NCBI RefSeq assembly: GCF_003813865.1
Contig: NZ_RMVG01000004.1
Location: 186,001-250,000, forward strand
Source: Candidatus Pantoea deserta
Lineage (GTDB): Bacteria; Pseudomonadota; Gammaproteobacteria; Enterobacterales; Enterobacteriaceae
Direction of reading: 5' to 3'
Length of the DNA: 64,000 nucleotides
Part shown: piece by piece, positions 41,655 to 51,041 of the stretch
How positions within the stretch are numbered: position 1 is the stretch's first letter
Layout: every line of letters starts with the position of its first letter
Made by a program: the position numbers and the translations under genes
The notes under the pieces: model-generated
What the model was told of the DNA's origin: nothing
Seen by the model: only the letters and a program-made list of their open reading frames with translations
Database searches by the model: none

Positions 41655-44360
41655 TCAGAACCACCGCCCAAACCGGCGGATATAGAGCGTCTTCATCCCC
41701 TGCGCAAGCAGGCAGTAGCCGAACAGCGTCGCCGCCAGCCAGGGAAAGTAGGCGAGCGGCAGCGGCACCAGCCCCACCGTTGCGCCGAGAGGCGAAAAGG
41801 GAATGGCGATACCCAGCGCCATAATGGCGAAGGTGGTCAGCATCACCGGCAGCGCCGCGTGGCTCTGGATAAAGGGAATCTTCTGGGTGCGCAGCATATG
41901 GACCACCAGGGTTTGCGACAGCAGCCCTTCAACAAACCAGCCGGACTGGAACAGCGACTGCGCGCCCGCATGATTTGCGCCAAAGACAAACCACATCAGC
42001 GCAAAGGTGGTGATGTCGAACAGTGACGAGGTAGGTCCCATCCACAGCATAAAGCGGCGGATATTGCTGGCGTCCCACTTACGCGGCTTGCGCAGAAACT
42101 CCGGATCCATCCTGTCCCAGGGCAGCGCCAGCTGGGAGAGGTCATACATCAGGTTCTGCAACAGCAGGTGAATCGACAGCATGGGCAAAAACGGAATAAA
42201 AGCGCTGGCGATCAGCACGGAAAACACGTTGCCGTAGTTAGAGCTGGCGGTCATGTTCAGGTACTTGATGATATTGCCGAAGGTTTCGCGCCCTTTCCGC
42301 ACGCCCGCTTCCAGCACGCGCAGATCCTTCTGCAGCAGGATAATGTCAGAGGACTCGCGGGCGATGTCCGCCGCGCTGTCCACGGAAATCCCTACGTCAG
42401 CCGCGCGCAGCGCGGACGCGTCGTTGATGCCGTCGCCCAGAAAACCCACCGTATGACCGTTTTGCTGGAGCAGCCCCACCAGGCGCGCTTTCTGCGGCGG
42501 CGTCAGTTTGGCAAACAGGCTGCTGCGCTCAGCGGCCGCCGCCAGCTCGCTGTCGCTCATCGCCTCAATCTCGTCGCCTGTGAGTATGGCGCTGGCGTCC
42601 AGCCCGACGTCATGACAGATACGCGCGGCGATCATGGGGTTATCGCCGGTCAGCACTTTAACCGTCACGCCGTCAGCGCGCAGCGCCTGAATAGCCTCGG
42701 CTGCGCTCGCTTTCGGCGGATCGAGGAAGGTCAGAATCCCCTCCAGCGTCAGCTCGCGCTCGTCCGCCTGGGTAAGCGGCAGCGCCATCTCGCCCACGCG
42801 CGTCGCTACCAGCAGCACGCGGAACCCCTGCTGGTTGTAGCTTTCGGTCAGCGCCTGTAAAGCTGCGCGTCGTTCAGCGCACAGCGGCAACGCTTCGCCG
42901 TTAACGCGGATGGAGGTGGAGACCGCCAGCATCTCTTCCACCGCGCCTTTGCACACCAGCAGCGAATGATTCTGCTGTAGATCATCGACCCAGACTGAGG
43001 CCCGACGACGCGTAAAATCAAACGGCAGAAAATCGCCCTGATGATAGCGACTCTGCTGCGCCGCGGCGATCTGCCCTGCGCCAGCCTGGAGCACGGCACG
43101 ATCCATCAGGTTTTTCGTGCCGCTCTGGCTGCTGCTGTTCAGCCAGGCGAGCAGCAGCACGCCCGCGTCCTGCTGGCCGACGCAGTTCAGCGCCTGCGAC
43201 AGCCGAATCTCATCCTGCGTCAGCGTGCCGGTTTTATCGGTGCAAAGCACATCCATCGCGCCGAGGTTCTGAATCGCGTTCAGGCGCTTAACGATAACCT
43301 TGCGCTGCGCCAGCGCCATTGCGCCTTTCGCCAGGTTGGAGCTAACGATCATCGGCAGCATTTCCGGCGTCAGCCCCACGGCAACCGCCAGGGCGAACAG
43401 CGTCGCGTCGATCCAGTCGCCTTTGCTGAAGCCGTTAATCAGCAGCACCACCGGCACCATAACCAGCATAAAGCGGATCAGCAGCATGCTGACGCTGTTC
43501 ACGCCGCGATCGAACGCGTTCTGCGCGCGGCTGCCGATCAGCGATTTCGCCAGCGAACCGAAATAGGTCTGACTGCCGGTCGCCACCACCACCGCGCGCG
43601 CGGTGCCGCTGGACACGGTCGTGCCCATCAGGCAGATATTGCTGCGCGCCAGCAGGCTTTTATCCTGCTGATCCGGGCGTTGCAGGTCACCCCCCTTCTC
43701 CACAATCCGCGTGGTAAAGTCGATTTTTTCCACCGGCAGGGATTCGCCGGTCAGGGCCGCCTGGCTGACGGCAAGATCGCGCGCGCTAAGCAGCCGCACG
43801 TCGGCCGGAATCAGGTCGCCCGCGGCGAGCAGAACCACATCGCCGGGCACCAGCTGGCGCATGGCAATCTGCTGCGCTGCGCCGTCGCGCATCACTGTCG
43901 CCGTAGTCTGCACCAGTGACTTCAGCGCCTGGGCGGCGCGGTTGGTACGAAACTCCTGCCAGAAGCGCAGTAAGGCGCTGAGCGTCACCATGGTGCAAAT
44001 AATAGTCACGCCGGTCAGATCGCCCGCCTCACCCGCGCGCAGCGGCAGCCAGTAGTCGGTGAAAAAGCTGACCAGCGCCAGCGCCAGCAAGACGTAAATA
44101 AAGGGGTTATGAAACGCCATCAGCAGCTGCGCCAGCACGGGAGGCGCTTTCTCATGGGCGACTTCGTTAGGACCAGACCGCGCCTGACGGCGTTGCGCTT
44201 CCTGTGAGGACAGCCCGTCCCAGGTGCTGCGCAGGTGTTGCAGCGTGGCTTCTGCCGAACGGCAGGCCTGCTGTTCGATTAAAAAAGAGGTTGCGGCCTT
44301 TGCCGCAGACGGGCGTTTATTTTTCGCCAGCGTTTGGCTTTCCAGTTTTATTTCAGACAT
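41655..44360 (-). CDS. mgtB: Magnesium-importing P-type ATPase, MgtB type
   Basis: This 901-aa P3B-type inner-membrane ATPase brings Mg2+ into the cell. The phosphorylated aspartate is D375 in CTDKTGTLTQDE, and the TGES motif is in AALTGESLPVEK. The C-terminus (FGRWF) and segments such as FNNPF/FHNPFIYVL and LPWDRMDPEFLRKPRKW match MgtB more than MgtA. The hinge motif reads GDGINDAS, with serine S649 where nearly all P-type ATPases have proline. The start at MSEIKLESQ is chosen because GGGAG lies upstream; the frame extends 13 codons further without support. mgtC is not found here. Leader features predict PhoP and Mg2+ control. Confidence 0.95.
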   Translation of the reverse strand: MSEIKLESQTLAKNKRPSAAKAATSFLIEQQACRSAEATLQHLRSTWDGLSSQEAQRRQARSGPNEVAHEKAPPVLAQLLMAFHNPFIYVLLALALVSFFTDYWLPLRAGEAGDLTGVTIICTMVTLSALLRFWQEFRTNRAAQALKSLVQTTATVMRDGAAQQIAMRQLVPGDVVLLAAGDLIPADVRLLSARDLAVSQAALTGESLPVEKIDFTTRIVEKGGDLQRPDQQDKSLLARSNICLMGTTVSSGTARAVVVATGSQTYFGSLAKSLIGSRAQNAFDRGVNSVSMLLIRFMLVMVPVVLLINGFSKGDWIDATLFALAVAVGLTPEMLPMIVSSNLAKGAMALAQRKVIVKRLNAIQNLGAMDVLCTDKTGTLTQDEIRLSQALNCVGQQDAGVLLLAWLNSSSQSGTKNLMDRAVLQAGAGQIAAAQQSRYHQGDFLPFDFTRRRASVWVDDLQQNHSLLVCKGAVEEMLAVSTSIRVNGEALPLCAERRAALQALTESYNQQGFRVLLVATRVGEMALPLTQADERELTLEGILTFLDPPKASAAEAIQALRADGVTVKVLTGDNPMIAARICHDVGLDASAILTGDEIEAMSDSELAAAAERSSLFAKLTPPQKARLVGLLQQNGHTVGFLGDGINDASALRAADVGISVDSAADIARESSDIILLQKDLRVLEAGVRKGRETFGNIIKYLNMTASSNYGNVFSVLIASAFIPFLPMLSIHLLLQNLMYDLSQLALPWDRMDPEFLRKPRKWDASNIRRFMLWMGPTSSLFDITTFALMWFVFGANHAGAQSLFQSGWFVEGLLSQTLVVHMLRTQKIPFIQSHAALPVMLTTFAIMALGIAIPFSPLGATVGLVPLPLAYFPWLAATLFGYCLLAQGMKTLYIRRFGRWF

Positions 44361-44530
44361 AGTGAAAACTCCCTGCAACGGGCAAAGCGATCCCGGCACG
44401 CAAAATGTTGCGTGCGTAAAAAGAAAATAATTAAAAGGGAAGCGTAAACCGACAGGCGAATAAGCGCGTCACGCAGCGGCAAGAGGTCAGGCGCAGCGCG
44501 AGCGTGCGGAAGCAGAACGCAGCCAGTCAG

Positions 44531-44578
44531 CTACGCGCGGCGAGGAGGAGGAAACAGAGCGTGAGTAAAAAGCAGCAT
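44531..44578 (-). CDS. Proline-rich leader peptide ORF in the mgtB 5' leader
   Basis: A 15-codon ORF, MLLFTHALFPPPRRA, lies 170 bp upstream of mgtB. It has three consecutive CCT proline codons near its end and AAGG 8 bases before the ATG. Salmonella mgtL (mgtA leader) and mgtP (mgtCBR leader) are short proline-codon ORFs whose slow translation at low proline or low Mg2+ switches leader RNA folding and Rho termination. A second minimal ORF (44671-44697, MWLLILAS) lies further upstream, where Salmonella mgtCBR has mgtM. It is too short to appear in ordinary gene calls. Confidence 0.65.
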   Translation of the reverse strand: MLLFTHALFPPPRRA

Positions 44579-44773
44579 AACGATCGCCTTAACGTGAAAA
44601 ACAGGTATTCAGGAAGCAATCGTTATTTATCGGGATTGCCGCCCGCCGGTTGGCAAGCAGCAGAAGAGAATCAGCTTGCCAGTATCAGTAACCACATCGA
44701 ATAACTGTCCAAGAAAATTCTCCCGTAAAAAAAGTTGCCGATAGTATAAGCGCGTCGGAAAAAGGTTAAAGCG

Positions 44774-44790
44774 TAAATCATGGCTAAATG
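44774..44790 (-). promoter_or_regulatory. Candidate PhoP box upstream of mgtB
   Basis: The minus strand reads ATTTA and ATTTA with an 11-bp period (CATTTAGCCATGATTTAC), near the PhoP direct repeat GTTTA-N6-GTTTA. A -10-like TATACT follows at 44743-44748, 25 bp downstream. mgtB is PhoP-controlled in Salmonella. One base per repeat differs from consensus. Confidence 0.45.
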
Positions 44791-44961
44791 CGCGCTGTTG
44801 AGGTTCTGTTTTCCTTTACTTAACAGCTACAGTTTTGGACGGCTTATAACCATACTGTTGCGCTTATAACTTTTCAGCATAATGTTAGCCAATAATAGAC
44901 TATTCTTCCTTTAAGCCCTTCCGTACACTCGCGTTACTACTTTATAAGGCAAGGAATTACC

Positions 44962-46530
44962 ATGAAAAAAATCGTCGCCTCTTTGTTAGCGATGTCGCTG
45001 ACAGCGGCCTTTGCCGCGCAGGCCGCCACGCCAAAAGATACGCTGGTTATCGCTCAGTCCACCGATGACGCCGACAGTTTCGATCCGGCCAAAGGCTTCG
45101 AGCTGACCAGCGTGCAGACCTTTACCAATATCTATCAGCGTCTGGTGCAGTCCGATCCGCAAAATCCCACCGATCTGAAGCCGACGCTGGCAACCAGCTG
45201 GCAGCCCGGCAGCGACAACCGCAGTCTGACCTTTGAACTGCGCAAAGATGCAAAATTCTCTACCGGCAATCCGCTCCGCCCGGAAGACGTGATTTTTTCC
45301 CTCGGCCGCGTGGTAAAGCTTAACCTCGATCCCGCCTTTATTCTGACGCAGCTCGGCTGGACCAAAGAGAACGTTGACGGCTTTCTGAAGAAAGTCGACG
45401 ACAACCACGTGCAGATTAGCTGGACGGCGAATGTCAGCCCGACTTACGTGCTGAGTCTGCTGTCCGCGCCGGTGTCGTCGATTGTCGATGAAAAAACCGT
45501 GATGGCCAACGAGAAGAACGGCGACCTGGGCAACGGCTGGCTGGCGACCCATTCGGCAGGCAGCGGCCCGTACCAGATCCGCAAGGTGGTGCTGCATCAG
45601 GTGGTGCTGCTGAGCGCTAACCCGACGTCTCCCGCCGGCGCGCCGAAGCTGAAAAATATTCTGATCAAAAACGTGCCTGAACCCGCCGCGCGTCGTCTGC
45701 TGCTGGAGCAGGGCGATGCCGATATCGCACGCAACCTCGGCGCCGATCAGATCGCCGCGCTGAAAGGCAAAGCAGGCGTGAAGACCGAAGCGATCCCTAT
45801 GGCCTCGCTCTACTATATTCAGTTCAACGTCGGCGGCAACGAGACGCTGAAGAACCCGGCGCTGTGGGAAGCCGCGCGTTATCTCTTTGACTACAAAGGC
45901 ATCGCCAGCGATCTGCTGAAAGGCCAGTTCGACGTGCACCAGACGTTCCTGCCGAAGGGCTTCCTCGGCGCGGTCAACGACACCCCTTACAGCTACGATC
46001 CTGAGAAAGCGAAAGCGATTCTGCAAAAAGCCGGTCTGACCAACGTCAGCTTTGATCTCTCCACCAGCAATCAGCCGCCCTATCTCGACATCGCGCAGGC
46101 GTTGCAGGGCAGCTTCGCCAAAGGCGGCGTAAAGATTAACGTCCAGCCAGGCCTTAGCTCCGAGGTCTCCACTAACGTGAAGGCGCATAAGTATCAGGCG
46201 ACGCTTAACGCCTGGGGGGCGGACTATTTCGATCCCAACACCAACGCCGCCTCTTTCGCCTATAACCCGGAAGACGGCAGCAAGACCATCGCTTACCGTT
46301 CAGACTGGCATATTCCTGAGCTGAACAAGCAGGTGCTGGCCGCCACGGCGGAAAGCGATCCGCAGAAGCGCGTCGCCCTCTATAAGACGATGCAGGAATC
46401 GGTGCTGAAAAACTCACCTTACGTGATTGGTCTCCAGGCGCGTAACCTGATTGCTCTGCGCGACAATTTGCAGGGCTACGTACAGGGTATTAACCCAGAC
46501 ATGGTGTATTACGCGCAGGTCAGTAAATAA
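44962..46530 (+). CDS. Peptide/nickel-type ABC transporter, substrate-binding protein
   Basis: This 522-aa periplasmic protein of the SBP_bac_5 (DppA/OppA/NikA) family has a signal peptide cut after AFAAQA. Typical family stretches are DTLVIAQSTDDADSFDPAKGFEL, YQRLVQSDP, LRKDAKFSTGNPLRPEDVIFSL and NAWGADYFDPNTN. It starts a five-gene importer operon, and the next gene begins on the last base of its stop codon. The ligand cannot be told from sequence; a peptide or opine-like compound is possible. It has no counterpart at this place in E. coli. Confidence 0.9.
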   Translation: MKKIVASLLAMSLTAAFAAQAATPKDTLVIAQSTDDADSFDPAKGFELTSVQTFTNIYQRLVQSDPQNPTDLKPTLATSWQPGSDNRSLTFELRKDAKFSTGNPLRPEDVIFSLGRVVKLNLDPAFILTQLGWTKENVDGFLKKVDDNHVQISWTANVSPTYVLSLLSAPVSSIVDEKTVMANEKNGDLGNGWLATHSAGSGPYQIRKVVLHQVVLLSANPTSPAGAPKLKNILIKNVPEPAARRLLLEQGDADIARNLGADQIAALKGKAGVKTEAIPMASLYYIQFNVGGNETLKNPALWEAARYLFDYKGIASDLLKGQFDVHQTFLPKGFLGAVNDTPYSYDPEKAKAILQKAGLTNVSFDLSTSNQPPYLDIAQALQGSFAKGGVKINVQPGLSSEVSTNVKAHKYQATLNAWGADYFDPNTNAASFAYNPEDGSKTIAYRSDWHIPELNKQVLAATAESDPQKRVALYKTMQESVLKNSPYVIGLQARNLIALRDNLQGYVQGINPDMVYYAQVSK

Positions 46531-47582
46531 TGGCGCAGTCAGCCTCTCGTGCCGGGTTCGCCCGGCATCTCTGGCCGCGCCTGTCGCGGCTTATCACCAG
46601 CCTGCTGTCGCTGCTGGTGACGCTGCTCGGCCTGCTGGCCTTTACCTTTATGCTGTCGCACCTCTCCCCGGTGGATCCGGTGCAGCAGATCGCGGGCGAT
46701 CACGCCAGCGAAGCCACCTACGCGCAGGTGCGTCACGATCTGGGGCTGGATCAGCCGGTGCTGGTACAGTTCTGGCGCTATCTTGAACACCTGGCGCGCG
46801 GCGATCTCGGCCTGTCGCATCTGACTAATCAGCCGGTGGCGAACGACCTGATGCAAACCTTTCCCGCCACCATTGAGCTGGCGACCTGCTCAATGATCTT
46901 CGCAGCGGTTTTCGGCGTGAGCCTGGCGCTGCTTGCCGCGTGGAAACCCGGCAGCATTATCGACAACGTGGCGCGCTTTATCTCGCTGCTCGGCTACTCG
47001 GTGCCGGTGTTCTGGCTCGGCCTGCTCGGACTGCTGCTGTTCTACGCCGTGCTGCACTGGTCGGCCGGTCCGGGGCGGCTTGACGACCTCTATGTTTATA
47101 CGCTGGAGCCGAAAACCGGCTTTGTGCTGATCGACAGCTGGCTTTCCGGCGACCCTGAGATGTTTCGCAACGCCCTCGCCCATCTGTGGCTGCCGGTAGT
47201 GATCCTCGGCCTGCTGGCCATGGCGGGCATTACCCGCCTGCTGCGCGCCGCGCTGCTGGAAGAGAGCAGCAAAGAGTACGTGACGCTGGCGCGCGCCAAG
47301 GGCGCCGGTCGCGGCCGTATCCTGCTGCGCCATATCTTCCCTAACGTCCTGGGTACGCTGGTCACGGTTATCGCCCTCTCCTACGCCACCCTGCTGGAAG
47401 GATCAGTGCTGACGGAAACGGTATTCGCCTGGCCGGGCGTCGGACGCTATATGACTAACGCGCTCTTCTCCGCCGACGTTCCCGCTATCCTCGGCTCTAC
47501 GCTGCTGATCGGCACCTGCTTCGTGCTGCTTAACGCGCTGGCAGACGCCTTAACCTGGTTAACCGATCCGAGAACCCGATGA
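46530..47582 (+). CDS. ABC transporter permease 1 (DppB/OppB type)
   Basis: This 350-aa inner-membrane permease has the DppB-type N-terminal segment (LLSLLVTLLGLLAFTFMLSHLSPVDPVQQIAGDHA). It also has several hydrophobic segments and the EAA loop EYVTLARAKGAGRGRILLRHIFPN that contacts the ATPase. It overlaps the binding-protein stop by one base and the next permease by 4 bp. Confidence 0.92.
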   Translation: MAQSASRAGFARHLWPRLSRLITSLLSLLVTLLGLLAFTFMLSHLSPVDPVQQIAGDHASEATYAQVRHDLGLDQPVLVQFWRYLEHLARGDLGLSHLTNQPVANDLMQTFPATIELATCSMIFAAVFGVSLALLAAWKPGSIIDNVARFISLLGYSVPVFWLGLLGLLLFYAVLHWSAGPGRLDDLYVYTLEPKTGFVLIDSWLSGDPEMFRNALAHLWLPVVILGLLAMAGITRLLRAALLEESSKEYVTLARAKGAGRGRILLRHIFPNVLGTLVTVIALSYATLLEGSVLTETVFAWPGVGRYMTNALFSADVPAILGSTLLIGTCFVLLNALADALTWLTDPRTR

Positions 47583-48436
47583 CGCAACAACTCTCTGAAC
47601 TTGAAACGCTGCGGCCGCGCCGTCGCCGCCATCGCGTCACCTCGCTGACCATCGGTCTGACGCTGGTGGCGATCCTGGTGCTGACCGCGCTGTTCGCTCC
47701 GCTGCTGGCCCCGGTCGATCCCAATATGCAGACGATTTCGGCGCGCCTGCTGCCGCCGTCGGCGCAGCACTGGTTCGGCACCGACGGCTTTGGCCGCGAT
47801 CTGCTGTCGCGCGTGATCTACGGCGCGCGCCCGACGCTGCTGCTGGTGTCGCTGATCCTGGTGCTGACCATTCCGGTCGGCCTGCTGGTCGGCATCACCG
47901 CCGGTTACGTTGGCGGCTGGACGGAGCGCGTGCTGATGCGCATTACCGATATTTTTCTCTCGCTGCCTAACCTGGTGATCGCGCTGGCGCTGGTGGCGAT
48001 GCTGGGTCCGGGCCTGATGAACGGCGCGCTGGCGCTGGCGCTCACCAGCTGGCCGCCTTTCGCCCGCCAGGCGCGCGCGGAGACGCTGGCGCTGCGCCGC
48101 AGCGACTATCTGGCCGCCGCGCGTATGCAGGGCATTACCGGCCTGCGCCTGATGTTCGGCCATATTCTGCCGCTCTGCCTGCCGACCGCCGTGGTGCGCG
48201 CCGCGCTCAGCCTCGGCGGCATTATTCTCTCCGCCGCCGGTCTCGGCTTCCTGGGTATGGGCGTGCAGCCGCCGACCGCAGAGTGGGGATCCATGGTAGC
48301 CGAAGGCAGCAAAGTGATTTTCGACCAGTGGTGGGTCGCCGCCGCGCCCGGCGCAGCGATTCTGTTCGCCAGCCTGGCCTTTAACCTGACAGGCGACGGC
48401 CTGCGCGATCGACTGGATACCCGCCATGCCAAATGA
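47579..48436 (+). CDS. ABC transporter permease 2 (DppC/OppC type)
   Basis: This 285-aa permease has an N-terminal membrane segment, the DppC-type LLPPSAQHWFGTDGFGRDLLSRVIYGARPTLL motif region and the EAA loop SDYLAAARMQGITGLRLMFGHILP. It pairs with permease 1 to form the channel. It overlaps the first ATPase gene by 11 bp. Confidence 0.92.
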   Translation: MTQQLSELETLRPRRRRHRVTSLTIGLTLVAILVLTALFAPLLAPVDPNMQTISARLLPPSAQHWFGTDGFGRDLLSRVIYGARPTLLLVSLILVLTIPVGLLVGITAGYVGGWTERVLMRITDIFLSLPNLVIALALVAMLGPGLMNGALALALTSWPPFARQARAETLALRRSDYLAAARMQGITGLRLMFGHILPLCLPTAVVRAALSLGGIILSAAGLGFLGMGVQPPTAEWGSMVAEGSKVIFDQWWVAAAPGAAILFASLAFNLTGDGLRDRLDTRHAK

Positions 48437-49259
48437 TCTGTTACTTCACGCCGAGTCGCTGAGCATTCGCAGCGACGACGCGCTGCTGGTGGATAACATC
48501 AGCTTCCGTATCGGCCGCGAGCGCGTGGCGCTGGTGGGAGAATCGGGTTCCGGCAAGTCGCTGACCGCCCGCTCGCTGATGGGACTGCTGTCGCCCGCGC
48601 TGCATCTGCACGCGCAAAGGCTGGAGGTGGCCGGTCAGGATGCGCTGCGCCTGAGCGAAAAAGCCTGGAGCGCGCTGCGCGGCGATACCGTCGCGATGGT
48701 GATGCAGGATCCGAAATACGCGCTGAACCCGACGCGCACCATCGGCTGGCAGGTAGAGGAGCCGCTGCTGCTGCACCGCCGCCTGAGCCGCAGCGAACGC
48801 AAAGAGAAAGTATGCGACATGCTGGACGCCGTAGGCCTGCCGCAGCCGCGTCAGCTGATGCAGCGCTATCCGCACCAGCTCTCCGGCGGCATGGGGCAAC
48901 GCGTTATGCTGGCGATCGCGCTGATTACCGATCCCGCTTTTTTGATCGCCGATGAGCCGACTTCGGCGCTCGATCATGCGATGCGCGATCAGGTGCTGGC
49001 CCTGATCCGCCGCCTGGTCGAGGCGCGCAGTATGGGGCTGCTGTTGATCAGCCACGATCTGCAACAGGTATCGGAGCACTGCGAGCGGGTGATGGTGATG
49101 TATAAAGGCCGCGTGCTCGATACGCTGCCCGCTGCCGATCTGCCGCGCGCTACCCATCCCTATACGCGCACGCTGTGGTCGTGTCGTCCGAGCAAGGCGA
49201 CGCACGGCGAGGCGCTGCCGGTGCTGGACCGCGCCGCGCTGGAGGCGAATCATGATTAA
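48426..49259 (+). CDS. ABC transporter ATPase 1 (DppD type)
   Basis: This 277-aa ATPase has Walker A GESGSGKS, signature LSGGMGQRV, Walker [13 protein letters not shown] and the H-loop LLISHDLQQVSEHC. It ends with a short oligopeptide-transporter C-terminal region (THPYTRTLWSC). It energises the importer with ATPase 2, whose start it overlaps by 8 bp. Confidence 0.93.
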   Translation: MPNDLLLHAESLSIRSDDALLVDNISFRIGRERVALVGESGSGKSLTARSLMGLLSPALHLHAQRLEVAGQDALRLSEKAWSALRGDTVAMVMQDPKYALNPTRTIGWQVEEPLLLHRRLSRSERKEKVCDMLDAVGLPQPRQLMQRYPHQLSGGMGQRVMLAIALITDPAFLIADEPTSALDHAMRDQVLALIRRLVEARSMGLLLISHDLQQVSEHCERVMVMYKGRVLDTLPAADLPRATHPYTRTLWSCRPSKATHGEALPVLDRAALEANHD

Positions 49260-49929
49260 TCTGCAACAGCTTAGCGTTTCGCATAAACAGGGCTATGAAC
49301 TGCGCACCGTGGTGCATGAGGTTGATTTACAGGTCAAGGCCGGAGAGTGTTTTGGTCTGGTCGGCCCGTCCGGCTGCGGCAAATCGTCGCTGCTGTGGGT
49401 GATGGCCGGGCTGAACCCGCACTGGCAGGGAAAAATGCAGCTGGCGGGCAGTGACGTCGCGCCGGGCAAACCCTTTACCGGCCAGCTACGTCGCGACGTG
49501 CAGATGGTGTTTCAGGATCCCTACGCTTCGCTGCACCCGCGCCATCGCCTGCGCCGCACGCTGGCGGAGCCGCTGAAGCTGCTAAAACGCGACAATATCG
49601 ACGATCGCATTAATCAGGGCTTTCGCCACGTGGGGCTGGACCCGGCGCTGGCGGATCGCTATCCGCACCAGCTCTCCGGCGGTCAGCGCCAGCGCGTAGC
49701 CATTGTGCGCGCGCTGCTGCTGGAGCCGAAGATCCTGCTGCTGGATGAGCCGACCTCGGCGCTGGATATGTCGGTGCAGGCGGAGATCCTCAATCTGCTC
49801 AACGATCTCAAACGCGACGACGGCCTGACGATGGTGCTGGTGAGTCACGATCCCGACGTGATCGATCATATGTGCGATCGCGCCGTGCGTATGGCGCAGG
49901 GACGCATCGTCGCGCAGATAAGTGCCTGA
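49252..49929 (+). CDS. ABC transporter ATPase 2 (DppF/NikE type, short)
   Basis: This 225-aa ATPase has Walker [10 protein letters not shown], signature [32 protein letters not shown] and H-loop [12 protein letters not shown]. It lacks the usual C-terminal oligopeptide-transporter extension seen in DppF (about 330 aa), being nearer to NikE in length. It is the last gene of the importer operon, 55 bp before speG. Confidence 0.92.
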   Translation: MINLQQLSVSHKQGYELRTVVHEVDLQVKAGECFGLVGPSGCGKSSLLWVMAGLNPHWQGKMQLAGSDVAPGKPFTGQLRRDVQMVFQDPYASLHPRHRLRRTLAEPLKLLKRDNIDDRINQGFRHVGLDPALADRYPHQLSGGQRQRVAIVRALLLEPKILLLDEPTSALDMSVQAEILNLLNDLKRDDGLTMVLVSHDPDVIDHMCDRAVRMAQGRIVAQISA

Positions 49930-49984
49930 CAGAATGCGCGGGTACCAGGCTATACTCGCGCAATCTATCCGCAAAGAGGTCACT

Positions 49985-50530
49985 ATGACAGTTAAGCTAC
50001 GCCCGCTGGAGCGGGAGGATCTCCACTTTGTCCATCAGCTGGATAACAACGCCAGCGTCATGCGCTACTGGTTTGAAGAGCCGTATGAAGCCTTTGTTGA
50101 ACTCTCCGATCTCTACAACAAACATATTCACGACCAGAGCGAACGCCGCTTTGTGGTCGAACACGACGGCCAGAAAGCCGGACTGGTCGAGCTGGTCGAG
50201 ATTAACCATGTGCATCGGCGCGCCGAGTTTCAGATCATTATCGATCCGGCGCATCAGGGCAAAGGGCTGGCCAGCCAGGCGGCGAAGCTGGCGATGGAGT
50301 ATGGTTTTTCAGTGCTGAATCTTTACAAGCTCTACCTGATCGTCGATCAGGAGAATGAGAAAGCGATCCATATCTACAGCAAGCTGGGCTTTGAAACCGA
50401 GGGCGTGCTGAAGCACGAGTTCTTTATCAACGGCGAGTACCGCAACACCATTCGCATGTGCATTTTCCAGCATCAGTTTCTGGAAAGGTTCCGCTCAGGC
50501 GGCGCGATGGTGAAGCCCACCGCGCAGTAA
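49985..50530 (+). CDS. speG: Spermidine N1-acetyltransferase
   Basis: This 181-aa GNAT acetyltransferase inactivates excess spermidine and spermine with acetyl-CoA. It has [20 protein letters not shown], the CoA-binding [18 protein letters not shown] and the C-terminal [41 protein letters not shown] precedes the ATG; the frame extends further upstream without a ribosome site. Confidence 0.96.
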   Translation: MTVKLRPLEREDLHFVHQLDNNASVMRYWFEEPYEAFVELSDLYNKHIHDQSERRFVVEHDGQKAGLVELVEINHVHRRAEFQIIIDPAHQGKGLASQAAKLAMEYGFSVLNLYKLYLIVDQENEKAIHIYSKLGFETEGVLKHEFFINGEYRNTIRMCIFQHQFLERFRSGGAMVKPTAQ

Positions 50531-50536
50531 TCTTTC

Positions 50537-50956
50537 TTAGCCGCGCGCGCCAACCGGGTTCATATAGGGGCGCGGATGTTCCGGATAGAGGTTGTACATC
50601 CCGCCGTTAAAGGGATCGATCAGCAGCCAGCCGGGAAAACCGCCCAGCGGGATATTGCCCAGCAGATACCACAGATTCGCCCGGCCTTCGATGGGCAGCG
50701 TCACCGGCACATAGCCGGGACTCTCCAGCATGACCTGATAGCGCTTCTTGCCGAAATAGCGGCCCGTGGACTTCGCCAGTTCAACCGTCTGCGGCGTGAA
50801 GCCTTCTGCGACCGGGCGCCCATTCTCATCCTGTACGGTAAAGCGCGCGCCCTGCGGCTGCGAATCGATACGCACCGCCTGGGTTGACGAGCCGACAATG
50901 GTCGCACAGCCGCTGAGCAGCAGCGCGGCGGCAAGGATTAGAAGTCGCTGTTTCAT
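50537..50956 (-). CDS. Small lipoprotein with a PEGA-like domain, unknown function
   Basis: This 139-aa protein has a signal peptide with lipobox LLLSGC (MKQRLLILAAALLLSGCATI). The mature part contains VRIDSQPQGARFTVQDENGRPVAEGFTPQTVEL and YQVMLESPGYVPVTLPIEG, strand-rich and similar in style to PEGA repeats on surface proteins. A hydrophobic stretch (NLWYLLGNIPLGGFPGWLLIDPFNGGMYNLYPE) follows. I do not recognise a named gene. The start at the KQR signal peptide is chosen over a longer frame to 50998. It is convergent with speG. Confidence 0.85.
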   Translation of the reverse strand: MKQRLLILAAALLLSGCATIVGSSTQAVRIDSQPQGARFTVQDENGRPVAEGFTPQTVELAKSTGRYFGKKRYQVMLESPGYVPVTLPIEGRANLWYLLGNIPLGGFPGWLLIDPFNGGMYNLYPEHPRPYMNPVGARG

Positions 50957-51041
50957 GGGAAGATCCGCAAAAGGGTCAGGGAGGGCAGTATAAACCACCC
51001 TTGCGCCGTTAATCGGCTTAGCATCGCCTGTTTTCTGCGCT

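Noticed and set aside
41540-42026. Continuation of the integrase open frame
   Set aside because: After about residue 98 the translation is the antisense of the small peptide gene and mgtB, with no integrase catalytic residues.
44361-44961. mgtC gene upstream of mgtB
   Set aside because: No frame in this 600-bp leader region resembles MgtC; the visible frames are short and lack its membrane segments.
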